43,262 nt of DNA from Candidatus Melainabacteria bacterium (GTDB lineage Bacteria; Cyanobacteriota; Vampirovibrionia; Obscuribacterales; Obscuribacteraceae), in NCBI GenBank assembly GCA_016212515.1, contig JACRFZ010000081.1:1-43262 (forward strand), read 5' to 3'. The translations under genes were made by a program, and so were the position numbers. Shown here one piece after another: positions 33,121 through 42,551 of this stretch; positions within the stretch are counted from its first letter, which is position 1, and the number at the start of each line of letters is the position of its first letter. The notes beneath the pieces are model-generated. The model made no database searches. It was not told the origin of the DNA and was given only the letters and a program-made list of their open reading frames with translations.

Positions 33121-34596
33121 ATGCTGAAAAACGCCATCATGATACAAGGTACCAGTTCCAATGCCGGCAAAAGCCTGGTGGCGGCAGGCCTGTGTCGAAT
33201 CTTGAAGCGCAGGGGTCTAAAGGTGGCCCCTTTCAAACCTCAGAACATGTCCCTGAACAGCGTTGTCACAGGGGACGGCGGCGAAATCGGCAGAGCACAA
33301 GCCACTCAGGCTCTGGCTTGCGAAATAGAACCCCATTCGGATATGAACCCGGTGCTTCTCAAGCCACTCACCGATGTTGGTGCCCAGGTAATTATCCGGG
33401 GCAGGCCGTTACGGACCATGACGGCAGGCCAATTCCACGACTTCAAACCGCGTGCCATGGATGCCGTTAAAGAAGCTTTCGCACGTCTCAGCCAGGAATA
33501 TCAAGCAATCGTGATTGAAGGTGCCGGCAGCCCGGCTGAAATAAATCTGCGCCAGGGCGACATTGCCAATATGGGTTTTGCCGAGGCAATCGACTGCCCG
33601 GTCATACTCGTCGGCGATATCGATAGAGGTGGAGTATTTGCCCAGTTAGTCGGCACACTCTCATTGCTCTCCCCCTCTGAACAAGCACGTATTCAAGGCT
33701 TTGTCATAAATAAATTCAGAGGCGACCAGTCTATCTTACAACCCGGTATCGACTGGCTCGAAACTCATACCGGCAAGAAAGTGCTGGGAGTTCTGCCCTA
33801 TCTGGAAAATCTTTACATGGAGGCGGAGGACAGTCTCTCTCAAGACCTGAGCATAGCCGCCACAGAGGCGGAACAACTGAAGGTGGCGGTGATCAGATTC
33901 CCAAAACTCAGTAATTCCACCGACTTCGATCCTCTCAGTCTGCATCCTCAAGTGGACTTAAGATATGTCACTGACGGCGAAAGCCTCCAGGGTTTTGATT
34001 TGATCATACTGCCCGGTTCAAGAAGTGTCGCCGCCGATCTGCACTGGCTCAAAAAGACCGGATTGAGCCGGGCAATCGAGAGACACTTGCGCTATGGCGG
34101 CAAAGTCCTGGGCATCTGTGGCGGTTTCCAGATGCTGGGCCAAGCCCTTCTTGATCCAGACGCCGTAGAAAGCCGTGAAGCACAGACCGCGTGCCTTGGT
34201 CTTCTCGAAATGTGCACAACCATGGCCAGAGAGAAGACCTTAACGAAAGTTAGCGGCAAACTGACCCTGGGCGGTGCCACCGTGACGGGCTATGAAATTC
34301 ATATGGGACAGTCCCGCGGTGAGGCGCTGAACAGACCGCTTGTAAATTTCGTAAACTCTCACGACGGCGCCATTTCCGAAGATGAACAAATTATTGGAAC
34401 TTACTTGCACGGTCTTTTCGATGAGGCGGAAGCTCTGAAGGCAATGCTTTCTTGGGCCGGCTTAAAAAACACAATTGCCTCCGACTACCGTGCTGTACGC
34501 ATCAAAAACATAGATCGTATTGCTGATGCTATGGAGGTTTCACTTGATCTGGCGGGAACGCTGTCACACCTAGCACCGGAACAAATACACTTTTAA
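33121..34596 (+). CDS. cobQ: Cobyric acid synthase CobQ (CbiP), glutamine-hydrolysing
   Basis: A 491-residue protein, normal for the family. The N-terminal domain begins IMIQGTSSNAGKSLVAAGLCRI (P-loop) and continues with FKPQNMSLNSVV, EGAGSPAEINL and GDIDRGGVFAQLVGT. The C-terminal class I amidotransferase domain has the nucleophile Cys333 in GICGGFQMLG and His430 in GTYLHGLFD, with YEIHMGQS preceding. It amidates four side-chain carboxylates of adenosylcobyrinic acid a,c-diamide. The ATG at 33121 gives the usual N-terminus. It is head-to-head with cbiB with only about 20 bp between the likely start codons, so promoters must lie inside the coding sequences. Confidence 0.93.
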   Translation: MLKNAIMIQGTSSNAGKSLVAAGLCRILKRRGLKVAPFKPQNMSLNSVVTGDGGEIGRAQATQALACEIEPHSDMNPVLLKPLTDVGAQVIIRGRPLRTMTAGQFHDFKPRAMDAVKEAFARLSQEYQAIVIEGAGSPAEINLRQGDIANMGFAEAIDCPVILVGDIDRGGVFAQLVGTLSLLSPSEQARIQGFVINKFRGDQSILQPGIDWLETHTGKKVLGVLPYLENLYMEAEDSLSQDLSIAATEAEQLKVAVIRFPKLSNSTDFDPLSLHPQVDLRYVTDGESLQGFDLIILPGSRSVAADLHWLKKTGLSRAIERHLRYGGKVLGICGGFQMLGQALLDPDAVESREAQTACLGLLEMCTTMAREKTLTKVSGKLTLGGATVTGYEIHMGQSRGEALNRPLVNFVNSHDGAISEDEQIIGTYLHGLFDEAEALKAMLSWAGLKNTIASDYRAVRIKNIDRIADAMEVSLDLAGTLSHLAPEQIHF

Positions 34597-34634
34597 AGGA
34601 ATGTAATAACCACCTTTGGAAGATGGCCGCTGTA

Positions 34635-34640
34635 TATAAT
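34635..34640 (+). promoter_or_regulatory. Probable -10 box upstream of the cobalamin riboswitch
   Basis: TATAAT, a perfect -10 hexamer, 39 nt after the cobQ stop and about 50 nt before the aptamer. The -35 is weak, so an activator or extended element may assist. Confidence 0.45.
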
Positions 34641-34690
34641 GACCACGTCGATCCATTTTCAAGAAGGAGAGCCTAGGCCAATAGCTGAGT

Positions 34691-34807
34691 CCAATCAGAT
34701 TGTGTAAACCAGCAGATTTTTCTGTCGGAACACGTGGGGGAAGAGTGGAAAGCACCGCTGTCTCGCAACTGTCGCCAATCGGCAAGCCAGGATACCCACC
34801 TGATCGG
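34691..34807 (+). promoter_or_regulatory. Cobalamin (B12) riboswitch aptamer
   Basis: Conserved elements appear in order: a purine-rich GGGGGAAGAGTGGAAA segment, CCGCTGTCTCGCAACTGT, and the B12 box AAGCCAGGATACCCACC (34784-34800). Flanking CCAATCAG (34691-34698) and CTGATCGG (34800-34807) can pair as P1. It binds adenosylcobalamin or methylcobalamin. The downstream terminator at 34905 is its likely expression platform. A CCTC/GGAGG hairpin lies in between (about 34821-34840). Confidence 0.9.
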
Positions 34808-34904
34808 TAAATACAGTATCCCCTCTTCGATGCAAGGAGGAATGCTGGTTGAAAAATTCATGTGCAAGCTGTTCTAACAGCACAGCCTGACACAAGCTTT
34901 TCAT

Positions 34905-34939
34905 TTCGACCTGGCAACTCCCGGTCGAATTTTGTCTTT
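34905..34939 (+). terminator. Riboswitch-controlled intrinsic terminator before cobN
   Basis: TTCGACC (34905-34911) and GGTCGAA (34923-34929), 7 bp with an 11-nt loop, followed by TTTTGTCTTT. It ends 9 nt before the cobN frame opens, so B12 binding probably stops transcription here. Confidence 0.75.
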
Positions 34940-34947
34940 AAATTACC

Positions 34948-37900
34948 TTGCCAGAATTCCAAGCCAGCCTTAATACGGAGATTCTTTTTCTCAGCCATGC
35001 GCATAGCGATCTGCTCTGCCTTTCACGGCTGACAGAATCCATGCCTGACAACTTTCCAGTGACGGTGGCAGTGGATCTGCAAGGACGAGAAAATGATCTA
35101 AACTACGCCGAAGAGCTGGCTAACCACCTCAATACGGCAAGAATCGTAATAGTCAGGGCACTGGGCGACAACGGCAGCATCGCCGGTCTCAATCAGATTC
35201 TCGCTGCAGCCAAAAGCAATCCGGGTCTGGCGCTCCTTTTTCTGAGCGGCACCGCAGAACCAAACGCAGACCTGGCCTGCTTATCAACCGTCGACGGTGA
35301 GACGCTGGAAACAGCCAGGCATTACTTTGTCTGCGGCGGTCTGGAAAACATAAAGCAATGCCTGCTCTTTCTATGCGACAGACTGCTTTTGACCAGTTTT
35401 GGCTACGAAGGGCCAAAGGAGCAACCGGAGCATGGCTTCTATCATCCCAAGGCCGACTGCCGTAATCTCTTAGCAAAGAAGGAAAGCTCAGGCGCCCTCG
35501 TCGCGGTCATCTTCTACAGAGCGCACTGGCTGAGCGGCAACTTGCGCTTCATCGACGAAATACTGGCTGCCCTCGAAGAAAAGGGACTTCTGGCCATTGG
35601 CATATTCACAGCCTCCCTGCGTTGCCTCGATGAAAAAGGAAAACCACAAGCCCTCTGCCTTCTGGACGAGTTTGCAGTGAGAGCCGATGCCCTCATCAAC
35701 ACTACCTCTTTCTCCGTTTCTGAATCACCGACCAGTGATCAAAGAATACCGGTAAAAGCGCCAGAGCAAGCACCGGTGTTTCAAGCCATCGGCAGCACCA
35801 TGACCATTCTGCAATGGCAAGATTCAGAGCGTGGACTGACGCCGCTGGATACCGCCATGAATGTCGTACTGCCGGAGTTCGACGGGCGTATAATTACTCA
35901 TCCAATATCGTTTCGAGCCCAGACGACAACAGGGGCAGCCGCCGCCCTCTATGAAACCCTGCCCGATCGAACCGAGCGTCTCAGTGCCCTTGTAGCTCGC
36001 ACAGTCAGACTACGGAAGCTAGCCAACCAGGAAAAGAAAATTGCCTTCGTACTCACCAATTCCAGCTCAAAGGCCGCACAGATAGGTAATGCCGTCGGTC
36101 TCGATTCCCCGGCCTCTCTGATGGTCCTGCTTGAGCGAATGAAAAAGTGCGGCTACCATTTCAGAAACATTCCAGACAACCCGGACAAACTAATCCATGG
36201 ACTTATCGACCGCTGCTCCTACGACGAAGAGTTCTTGACCGAAGAGCAAATTAAGCGCTGCCTGGGCAGAGTCAGCCCTGAAGAATATCTGGAGTTTTTC
36301 AAAACATTGCCGCCCGCCCTGCAAGAAGCCATGGTGGCAAGATGGGGAGAACCACCCGGTCAGGCCTATATCGATAGCCAAAACAATTTAATTGTGGCGG
36401 GTTATGACCTGGGCAATGCCGTGGTAATTTTGCAACCGCCGCGGGGTTACGGTATGGACCCTAATCTCATCTATCACCAGCCGGACCTGCCACCAACCCA
36501 TCATTATGCCGCCGTCTATCTGTGGATAAATAAATACTTCGGTGCCGATGCCGTAGTGCATATGGGCAAACATGGCACCCTGGAATGGCTGCCTGGAAAA
36601 GGAATCGGTCTTTCAGAGAATTGCTTTCCCGACGCACTCTTCGGAGACACGCCCCTCATCTATCCGTTTATCATCAATGATCCAGGAGAGGGTTCCCAGG
36701 CGAAAAGGCGCAGTCATGCCGTCATAGTCGACCACCTGACGCCGCCCATGACCACCGCTGATCACTATGGCTTGCTCTCCCAGTTGGTGCAACTGGTTGA
36801 TGAATACTACCAGGTTGAACTTCTCGATCCACAAAAGTTGCCGCTCTTACAAAAACGTATCTGGGAACTCTTGCAAGAGGCTTGCCTCGACCACGACTTG
36901 AAGCAGATAATCGGGCATGAACTCTCTGAACATGATCACGACCATGATCATGAACATGAACACGATCACGACCATGACCATGACCATGATCACGATCACG
37001 ATCACGAACATGATCACGATCACGAACATGAACACGATCACGATCACGAACACGAACACGATCATGATCATGAGATAGAGCTGAACAGCGCGGGAGTGCC
37101 GGGAACCCTGGCCACCATGAATGCCTCGCGAGTTTCCCATGTGATTCAGGAAATAGATGCCTATTTGTGCGAACTGGGCACCGCAGAAATTAGAGGCGGT
37201 TTGCACATCCTCGGCTCAGTACCGGAGCAAACGGTATTAATTGATATGCTCTTTGCTCTCACTCGCTTACCTAACTTGAAGCTGTCTTCCCTGCCGGGAG
37301 CCCTTGCAACCGTTCTCGATCTTGATCTTGCTTACTTACTCGCCAGTCCCGGCCACAAAATAGACACTCCCCCCGAAAAACTGATAAGACTTGCTCAAAC
37401 ACCTATCGTCACTAACTCGGACGCCATCGAATCTATTTACGCTTTGAGCAAAGAGCTGTTGGGCCGCATTGCCGACACCGGCTTCCAAAAAGAAGCAATA
37501 ACCGAAGCACTGGCAATTCTCGTACCGGTTCCAGGCCAGGGTTCCGCGCAGAAACAGGCCCAACAAGCGCTGGTGGAAATACTGTCATATATATGCGATG
37601 AATTGGTGCCGAATTTAAGGCAAACCACCGACGAAATCACCAACATTCTAGAAGCCCTTGCCGGCAACTTTATTCCGCCCGGGCCTAGCGGTGCCCCCAC
37701 TCGTGGTATGGCCCATGTGCTACCCACGGGCAGAAACTTCTATTCCGTCGATCCGCGCAGCCTGCCGTCTGCGTCAGCCTTTCAAGTGGGCACCCAACTG
37801 GCTCAAAAAGTACTGGAAAAATACTATCAAGAGAACCAGAAGTATCCGGAATCAGTCAGTCTCAGTGCCTGGGGCACAAGCGCCATGCGCACCAGCGGCG

Positions 37901-38964
37901 ATGACATCGCTCAGATCCTGTTTCTGATGGGGGTAGAGCCAGTCTGGCAACCGGAGAACCGCCGCGTCATTGCCCTGCGCATTATTCCACTGGATGAATT
38001 GAAGCGCCCGCGCATAAACGTCATAACTCGCATAAGCGGCTTCTTTAGAGACGCTTTCACACATCTTATTCATCTGGTGGACGATGCCGTAAGGATGGTC
38101 GCCAACCTGGATGAGCCGGATGACATGAACTTTGTTCGCAAGCACTACCGCAAAATGCTGGAGGAATTGCTGGAAAGCGGACTCAGCCAGAAGGAAGCAG
38201 AAACCCGTGCCGGATTTCGCATTTTCGGCTCGAAGCCCGGCAGTTACGGTGCCGGCATCCTGGCGCTCATACAAGAAAAGAACTGGCAAAATGAGCATGA
38301 CTTCGCCGAGACCTATCTGAACTGGGGAGGCTTTGCCTATTCCAGAGAAATTAGCGGCGTCGAGGCCAAGGCTGATTTCGCCAGAGGGCTTTCCCGTGTA
38401 GAAATAGCCATCCACAATCAGGATAATCGCGAACACGATATCTTTGACAGCGACGATTATCTGCAATTTCACGGCGGCATGATTGCCACCATACACAGCC
38501 TCACCGGCAGAAAACCCAAGCAGTACTTCGGTGACAGCAGCAATCCCCTGCAGGGCAAGGTACGTGACCTGAAGGAAGAGTCGTATCGTGTCTTCCGCAG
38601 CCGCGTCATCAATCCCAAGTGGCTTGAGAGCATGACAAAGCACGGCTACAAAGGCGCCCTGGAACTTGCCGCCACCGTGGACTATCTCTTCGGCTACGAT
38701 GCCACCGCCAAAGTCATGGACGATTGGATGTATGAAAAGGTAGCCCAGGAATACGTCTTCTCCCCGGCCATGCGCCAGTTCATGGAAGCAAGCAATCCCT
38801 GGGCACTAAGCTCCATCTCAGAAAGATTGCTAGAGGCCGCTCAGCGTGGTCTCTGGCAGGAACCGCAGGCCGAAACACTTGAGCGACTGAAGGAGACCTA
38901 CCTGGCCACAGAGGAGAGCCTTGAGGGCAAGAGTAAAGAACTCAAGACCGAGGCCCAGAAATGA
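34948..38964 (+). CDS. cobN: Cobaltochelatase large subunit CobN with internal His/Asp/Glu-rich insertion
   Basis: A 1338-residue protein, typical for CobN/ChlH-type chelatase subunits. Family segments include GYGMDPNLIYHQPDLPPTHHYAA-type sequence near residues 500-525, VHMGKHGTLEWLPGKG, PLIYPFIINDPGEGSQAKRR and, late, SLSAWGTSAMRTSGDDIAQ and INVITRISGFFRDAF. The protein inserts cobalt into hydrogenobyrinic acid a,c-diamide. Residues about 662-709 are a strict alternation of His with Asp or Glu (24 His), placed between two conserved helices. It is probably a surface loop that binds Co or Ni. The start is uncertain: TTG at 34948 directly follows the terminator and lacks a Shine-Dalgarno; ATG at 35041 is the next ATG candidate. 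It overlaps the chlI/D-type gene by 4 nt. Confidence 0.92.
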   Translation: MPEFQASLNTEILFLSHAHSDLLCLSRLTESMPDNFPVTVAVDLQGRENDLNYAEELANHLNTARIVIVRALGDNGSIAGLNQILAAAKSNPGLALLFLSGTAEPNADLACLSTVDGETLETARHYFVCGGLENIKQCLLFLCDRLLLTSFGYEGPKEQPEHGFYHPKADCRNLLAKKESSGALVAVIFYRAHWLSGNLRFIDEILAALEEKGLLAIGIFTASLRCLDEKGKPQALCLLDEFAVRADALINTTSFSVSESPTSDQRIPVKAPEQAPVFQAIGSTMTILQWQDSERGLTPLDTAMNVVLPEFDGRIITHPISFRAQTTTGAAAALYETLPDRTERLSALVARTVRLRKLANQEKKIAFVLTNSSSKAAQIGNAVGLDSPASLMVLLERMKKCGYHFRNIPDNPDKLIHGLIDRCSYDEEFLTEEQIKRCLGRVSPEEYLEFFKTLPPALQEAMVARWGEPPGQAYIDSQNNLIVAGYDLGNAVVILQPPRGYGMDPNLIYHQPDLPPTHHYAAVYLWINKYFGADAVVHMGKHGTLEWLPGKGIGLSENCFPDALFGDTPLIYPFIINDPGEGSQAKRRSHAVIVDHLTPPMTTADHYGLLSQLVQLVDEYYQVELLDPQKLPLLQKRIWELLQEACLDHDLKQIIGHELSEHDHDHDHEHEHDHDHDHDHDHDHDHEHDHDHEHEHDHDHEHEHDHDHEIELNSAGVPGTLATMNASRVSHVIQEIDAYLCELGTAEIRGGLHILGSVPEQTVLIDMLFALTRLPNLKLSSLPGALATVLDLDLAYLLASPGHKIDTPPEKLIRLAQTPIVTNSDAIESIYALSKELLGRIADTGFQKEAITEALAILVPVPGQGSAQKQAQQALVEILSYICDELVPNLRQTTDEITNILEALAGNFIPPGPSGAPTRGMAHVLPTGRNFYSVDPRSLPSASAFQVGTQLAQKVLEKYYQENQKYPESVSLSAWGTSAMRTSGDDIAQILFLMGVEPVWQPENRRVIALRIIPLDELKRPRINVITRISGFFRDAFTHLIHLVDDAVRMVANLDEPDDMNFVRKHYRKMLEELLESGLSQKEAETRAGFRIFGSKPGSYGAGILALIQEKNWQNEHDFAETYLNWGGFAYSREISGVEAKADFARGLSRVEIAIHNQDNREHDIFDSDDYLQFHGGMIATIHSLTGRKPKQYFGDSSNPLQGKVRDLKEESYRVFRSRVINPKWLESMTKHGYKGALELAATVDYLFGYDATAKVMDDWMYEKVAQEYVFSPAMRQFMEASNPWALSSISERLLEAAQRGLWQEPQAETLERLKETYLATEESLEGKSKELKTEAQK
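36929..37074 (+). repeat. CAY-GAY/GAA tandem repeat encoding the His-rich loop of CobN
   Basis: An imperfect 6-nt repeat of alternating His (CAT/CAC) and Asp/Glu codons covering about 145 nt. Codon third positions vary (CAT versus CAC, GAT versus GAC), so it is not a simple recent slippage product. Length is likely to vary between strains. Confidence 0.8.
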
Positions 38965-40946
38965 AACAGTACCCGCTTTCAGCCATCGTCGGACAAGATG
39001 ATCTTCTCCTCGCTCTTACCATTTGCGCCGTCAACCCGCTGGTCGGCGGTGTCTTAATTCGGGGAGACAAGGGCAGCGCCAAGAGCACGGCGGCCCGCGC
39101 TCTTGTACAGGTGATGCCGCCCATCATGAGACGGCGCGGATGCCGCTTTAACTGCCTGCCGGAGAAGCCCCTGGAAATCTGCGCAGTTTGCTCAGAGCCA
39201 CAAAGTGAACCGGAACTCACCGCCGTACCGTTCATCAACCTGCCACTGGGTGTAACGGAAGAGCGCTTGCTCGGCACACTTGATCTGGACAAAATTCTGA
39301 AAGAAAACAAGAAAGAATTTCAACCCGGACTTCTGGCGGCTTGCCATCGAGGCGTTCTCTACATTGACGAAGTAAATCTTCTGCCCGACCACATCGTCGA
39401 CCTGCTTCTGGATACAGCGGCAATGGGCACAAACATCGTGGAAAGAGAGGGTTTCTCCATATCTCATCCGGCCAAGATTTCCTTGATCGGCACTATGAAT
39501 CCGGAAGAAGGCGATCTCAGACCACAGCTTTTAGATCGCTTCGGTTTAATGGTGGAAGTGAAGGCCCCAAGGGAACCCCAACTGAGAGCTGAGATTGTGC
39601 GGCGACGCAGCCAATTCGAAGCCGACCCGGAGCGCTTCAACGAGACTTACAAGAGCGCACAAGAGTTTCACAAAGACCAGATCAAAACAGCCGGCAAACT
39701 ACTGGATAATGTTGAATTATCGGAGCCCATGTTGCTCTTTGCCAGCACCATATGCAGTGAGCTGGGTCTGGCCAGCCTGCGGGGCGACCTGGTGCTGGGA
39801 CAAACGGCAAGAACTATTGCCGCACTGGAAGGCAGACTACAGGTCAGCCTGGATGACCTGAGGCAGGCCGCCAGACTGGCACTGCCCCACAGACAAAGAA
39901 CAAAGCCCGGTGAGCGCACCGGCATGAACGAAGAGCGCCTCAAAGACCTCTTTGAGCAGGCCGAGAAAGAGGCACAGGCTGAGAAAAATCAGCCCCGAAA
40001 CCAACCATCGGCGCAAGACCAGCCACCGCACCAGAGCGAATCAGCCCCCATCAGAGACGAGCCAGAGAATACCACCAGCGACACCGAAGAAGAGAGTGAA
40101 GGGGAAGCGCCCAAAACAGTCTCCGCCGTGGGTCAAAATCCCTACAAGCTGGCCCTGGATATTAAAGAATTCGGCAGCGCTTCGGCAAAGAGCAATACCG
40201 CCTACAACAAAACAGGCGCTCTCAAGACGGAGCGCGGGGCGGCACAGGAAGCCAGACCAGACTTGCACCCTCAGTGCCTGGCTCCCCTGGCCACCATTAA
40301 ACACGCCCTTGTGCGCAAGGGCACAATCAAGATAGAGAGAGCGGACCTGCACCAGAAGGACCGCTCCAGCCGGAACAAAAATCTCATCCTGTTTGTGGTG
40401 GATTGCTCCGGCTCGATGGCCGCTCGCAAGCGAATGGAAGCGGTAAAAGGAGCGGTGCGGGATTTGCTGGAAGGGGCCTATCAGGACAGGGAACCGGTGG
40501 CAGTAATTACCTTCGCAGACAGCGAAGCGAAACTTATCGTGCCGCCCACTCGCAGCATCGAGCGGGCCCAGGAAGAACTGCAAGCCATGGAAACCGGTGG
40601 CAAGACCCCACTGGCAGGGGCCTTTGCCCTGGTAAACGACTTCCTCGACAAAAGTAGCAAGGAAGGAGAACCGCTAATGGTTCTAATCTCAGACGGACGA
40701 GCCAATGTTGCTTTAGGCAAAGGAGACCCCTTTCAAGAAAGTCTGAACCTGGCCGAGAAACTGAGAGAAAGACGCCTTGCCTCCCTTGTCATAGACACGG
40801 AAACCGGCTTTGTCAAACTGGAAAGAGCAAGGGAGATAGCCGATAGACTGAAGGGCAGTTACATAAGCCTTAACGAACTGAGCGCGGAAAGCATAACTCT
40901 GACAGTGCGGCGCCATCTGCATGCCCTGGGAAGAAGGCAAAGATGA
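38961..40946 (+). CDS. ChlI-ChlD-type fused AAA+/VWA cobaltochelatase subunit
   Basis: A 661-residue protein. The AAA+ domain has Walker A GDKGSAKSTAAR (Lys41), Walker B GVLYIDEVNLL, and a sensor region with LIGTMNPEEGDLRPQLLDRFG. Four cysteines, in GCRFNC and ICAVC near residues 60-78, could form a zinc site. A long acidic/Gln/Pro linker (about 330-400) leads to a VWA domain with the MIDAS motif DCSGSM (Asp481) and TGGKTPL. This combines the ATPase and adaptor roles of magnesium chelatase ChlI and ChlD. Next to cobN, with a 4-nt ATGA overlap, it most likely powers cobalt insertion in place of CobS/CobT. No chlH or bacteriochlorophyll genes are seen nearby. Confidence 0.88.
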   Translation: MKQYPLSAIVGQDDLLLALTICAVNPLVGGVLIRGDKGSAKSTAARALVQVMPPIMRRRGCRFNCLPEKPLEICAVCSEPQSEPELTAVPFINLPLGVTEERLLGTLDLDKILKENKKEFQPGLLAACHRGVLYIDEVNLLPDHIVDLLLDTAAMGTNIVEREGFSISHPAKISLIGTMNPEEGDLRPQLLDRFGLMVEVKAPREPQLRAEIVRRRSQFEADPERFNETYKSAQEFHKDQIKTAGKLLDNVELSEPMLLFASTICSELGLASLRGDLVLGQTARTIAALEGRLQVSLDDLRQAARLALPHRQRTKPGERTGMNEERLKDLFEQAEKEAQAEKNQPRNQPSAQDQPPHQSESAPIRDEPENTTSDTEEESEGEAPKTVSAVGQNPYKLALDIKEFGSASAKSNTAYNKTGALKTERGAAQEARPDLHPQCLAPLATIKHALVRKGTIKIERADLHQKDRSSRNKNLILFVVDCSGSMAARKRMEAVKGAVRDLLEGAYQDREPVAVITFADSEAKLIVPPTRSIERAQEELQAMETGGKTPLAGAFALVNDFLDKSSKEGEPLMVLISDGRANVALGKGDPFQESLNLAEKLRERRLASLVIDTETGFVKLERAREIADRLKGSYISLNELSAESITLTVRRHLHALGRRQR

Positions 40947-41842
40947 ATTACGGAAAAGAAGCCGGAAACAAGGAATTTCCACTGCAACAGTTGCAAGCCC
41001 TGCTCGCTCGCAATGAGTCGGCAGCGGCACCCCGCGCCTATCTGATTGGAGCCGGACCAGGTGATGTGGAATACCTTACTATCAAAGCAATAAAGGCAAT
41101 TGCCGCTTGCGATGTTCTTTTGATAGACGAGCTGGTCAACAGACAGGTGCTGCAGTTTGCCAAACCGAATTGTGAGCTTATTTATGTGGGCAAGCGTGCC
41201 GGTCACCATATCATGCCCCAAAGTACCATTGAAGAGCTTTTTGTCACCCTCGTGCTTTCCGGAAAAACCGTCGGGCGCCTCAAGGGTGGCGACCCCTTCG
41301 TGTTTGGACGAGGCGGCGAAGAACTGATGACCTTAAGGGATAACGGCATCGACTGCTGTGTCGTAAGTGGTGTCACTGCCGGTATCGCTGCCGCTGCCGC
41401 CGTAGATATTCCCGTAACACACAGGGGGCTTGCCACCAGTGCCACTTTTTTGACCGGTCACTTCAACAAAAACAAAGATGGGAAGCCGGAGCCTGAAGAT
41501 GACCTGGAGCAACCGAACTGGCAAGCCCTGGTGGATAGCCGCTCCACACTGGTTGTCTATATGGGCTTAAGGCAACTGAGCAAAATCTGCCTCAAGCTTC
41601 TACAGTGCGGCATGCCGGAGCACACACCGGTGGCCGTGGTAGAAAAGGGCACCACAGCCGAACAGCGCTGTTTGAAAGGTACTCTTGTGGACATAGCCGA
41701 AAAGACCAGGGCCGCCGCAATGGAAACACCTTCTTTGATTATCATCGGTGCCGTAGTAGGTCTCACCAGCGAGAAGACTACCGCCAATGAGCCCATACAG
41801 GGGAAACAAACCGGGGAGAAGACGAGGATACTGACCAAATGA
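40943..41842 (+). CDS. cobA: Uroporphyrinogen-III C-methyltransferase (SUMT)
   Basis: A 299-residue protein. SUMT motifs: [79 protein letters not shown] and VVYMGLRQL. It adds methyl groups from SAM at C2 and C7 of uroporphyrinogen III to give precorrin-2. There is an extra N-terminal stretch of about 28 residues. A charged Lys/Glu/Asp/Pro segment near residues 174-188 ([13 protein letters not shown]) and a Lys/Thr-rich C-terminal tail are also present. No fused uroporphyrinogen synthase or CysG oxidase domain. ATGA overlaps join it to both neighbours, so it is translationally coupled within the riboswitch-controlled operon. Confidence 0.92.
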   Translation: MNYGKEAGNKEFPLQQLQALLARNESAAAPRAYLIGAGPGDVEYLTIKAIKAIAACDVLLIDELVNRQVLQFAKPNCELIYVGKRAGHHIMPQSTIEELFVTLVLSGKTVGRLKGGDPFVFGRGGEELMTLRDNGIDCCVVSGVTAGIAAAAAVDIPVTHRGLATSATFLTGHFNKNKDGKPEPEDDLEQPNWQALVDSRSTLVVYMGLRQLSKICLKLLQCGMPEHTPVAVVEKGTTAEQRCLKGTLVDIAEKTRAAAMETPSLIIIGAVVGLTSEKTTANEPIQGKQTGEKTRILTK

Positions 41843-42549
41843 TCACATGTGTAGGCATAGGGCCCGGGCATCTAGATTTGACGACCAGACAGGTTATTAA
41901 TCTGATTGAAAAAGCAGATGTGGTAGCAGGCTTTGATGCAGTGCTGAATATCATCAGCCCGGTAATTTCCAAAAGTGCACAAATTGTTGCCCTCACCTAT
42001 CGCAACCAGGCTAAAGAGCTTGACTCCGTAGGCGATTTGCACAGGCAGGGGAAGAACTGTGTGGTAGCATTCATGGGCGATATTCACTTCAGCGGCTTCC
42101 AGCTTTTAGAGCGGGTAGAAAAGTCCTGCGGTCATCCGGTACAAACTGTCCCCGGCATCTCATCGGCTCAGATTCTTGCTTCCAGGGGACGCGTCTGTTT
42201 TGACGAGACCAGCTTCATTACCTTCCATCGCCGCGGCGACCTGGAACCATTCAAGATGCACCTGGTGCAAAGTCTCAAACTGGATAGAAACGCCATAGTC
42301 ATACCGCGCCCCTTTGACTTCATGCCGGAGAAGATAGCCGCCTACCTCATAGAAAGCGGTACCGAAGGAGAGAGGAATGTGGAAGTCTGGGAAAATCTCA
42401 CCATGAGGGAAGCGGCCTGGACAGGCACTCTGGCGCAGTTGGCGGAGGGAAGCGAAAATACCAGTCGCTTTTCAGACATGTGTATCATTCTCATAAGGGC
42501 TACTACTCCCTTTCCCAGCCAGATATTTACCATGAGCGAGGTAGGCTGA
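41839..42549 (+). CDS. cbiE: Precorrin-6Y (cobalt-precorrin-7) C5-methyltransferase CbiE
   Basis: A 236-residue SAM-dependent methyltransferase of the tetrapyrrole methylase fold: [18 protein letters not shown] at the N-terminus, [58 protein letters not shown] and [22 protein letters not shown]. It methylates C5 of the corrin ring; the C15 methylation and decarboxylation partner CbiT is not fused here and is probably encoded further downstream. It starts in a 4-nt ATGA overlap with cobA. Confidence 0.88.
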   Translation: MITCVGIGPGHLDLTTRQVINLIEKADVVAGFDAVLNIISPVISKSAQIVALTYRNQAKELDSVGDLHRQGKNCVVAFMGDIHFSGFQLLERVEKSCGHPVQTVPGISSAQILASRGRVCFDETSFITFHRRGDLEPFKMHLVQSLKLDRNAIVIPRPFDFMPEKIAAYLIESGTEGERNVEVWENLTMREAAWTGTLAQLAEGSENTSRFSDMCIILIRATTPFPSQIFTMSEVG

Positions 42550-42551
42550 AC

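Noticed and set aside
34842..34877. 11-codon ORF with an AGGAGG before it, downstream of the B12 aptamer, as a leader peptide
   Set aside because: The AGGAGG is only 1 nt from the ATG and is better explained as part of the riboswitch expression-platform hairpin.
36929..37074. Possible CRISPR-like or minisatellite array
   Set aside because: The unit is 6 nt, in frame and coding; there are no spacers.
36847..37206. Minus-strand frame encoding a very hydrophobic Val/Ile/Met/Phe stretch resembling membrane helices
   Set aside because: It is the reverse complement of the His/Asp codon repeat of cobN; the hydrophobicity is an artefact of CAY-GAY repeats read backwards.
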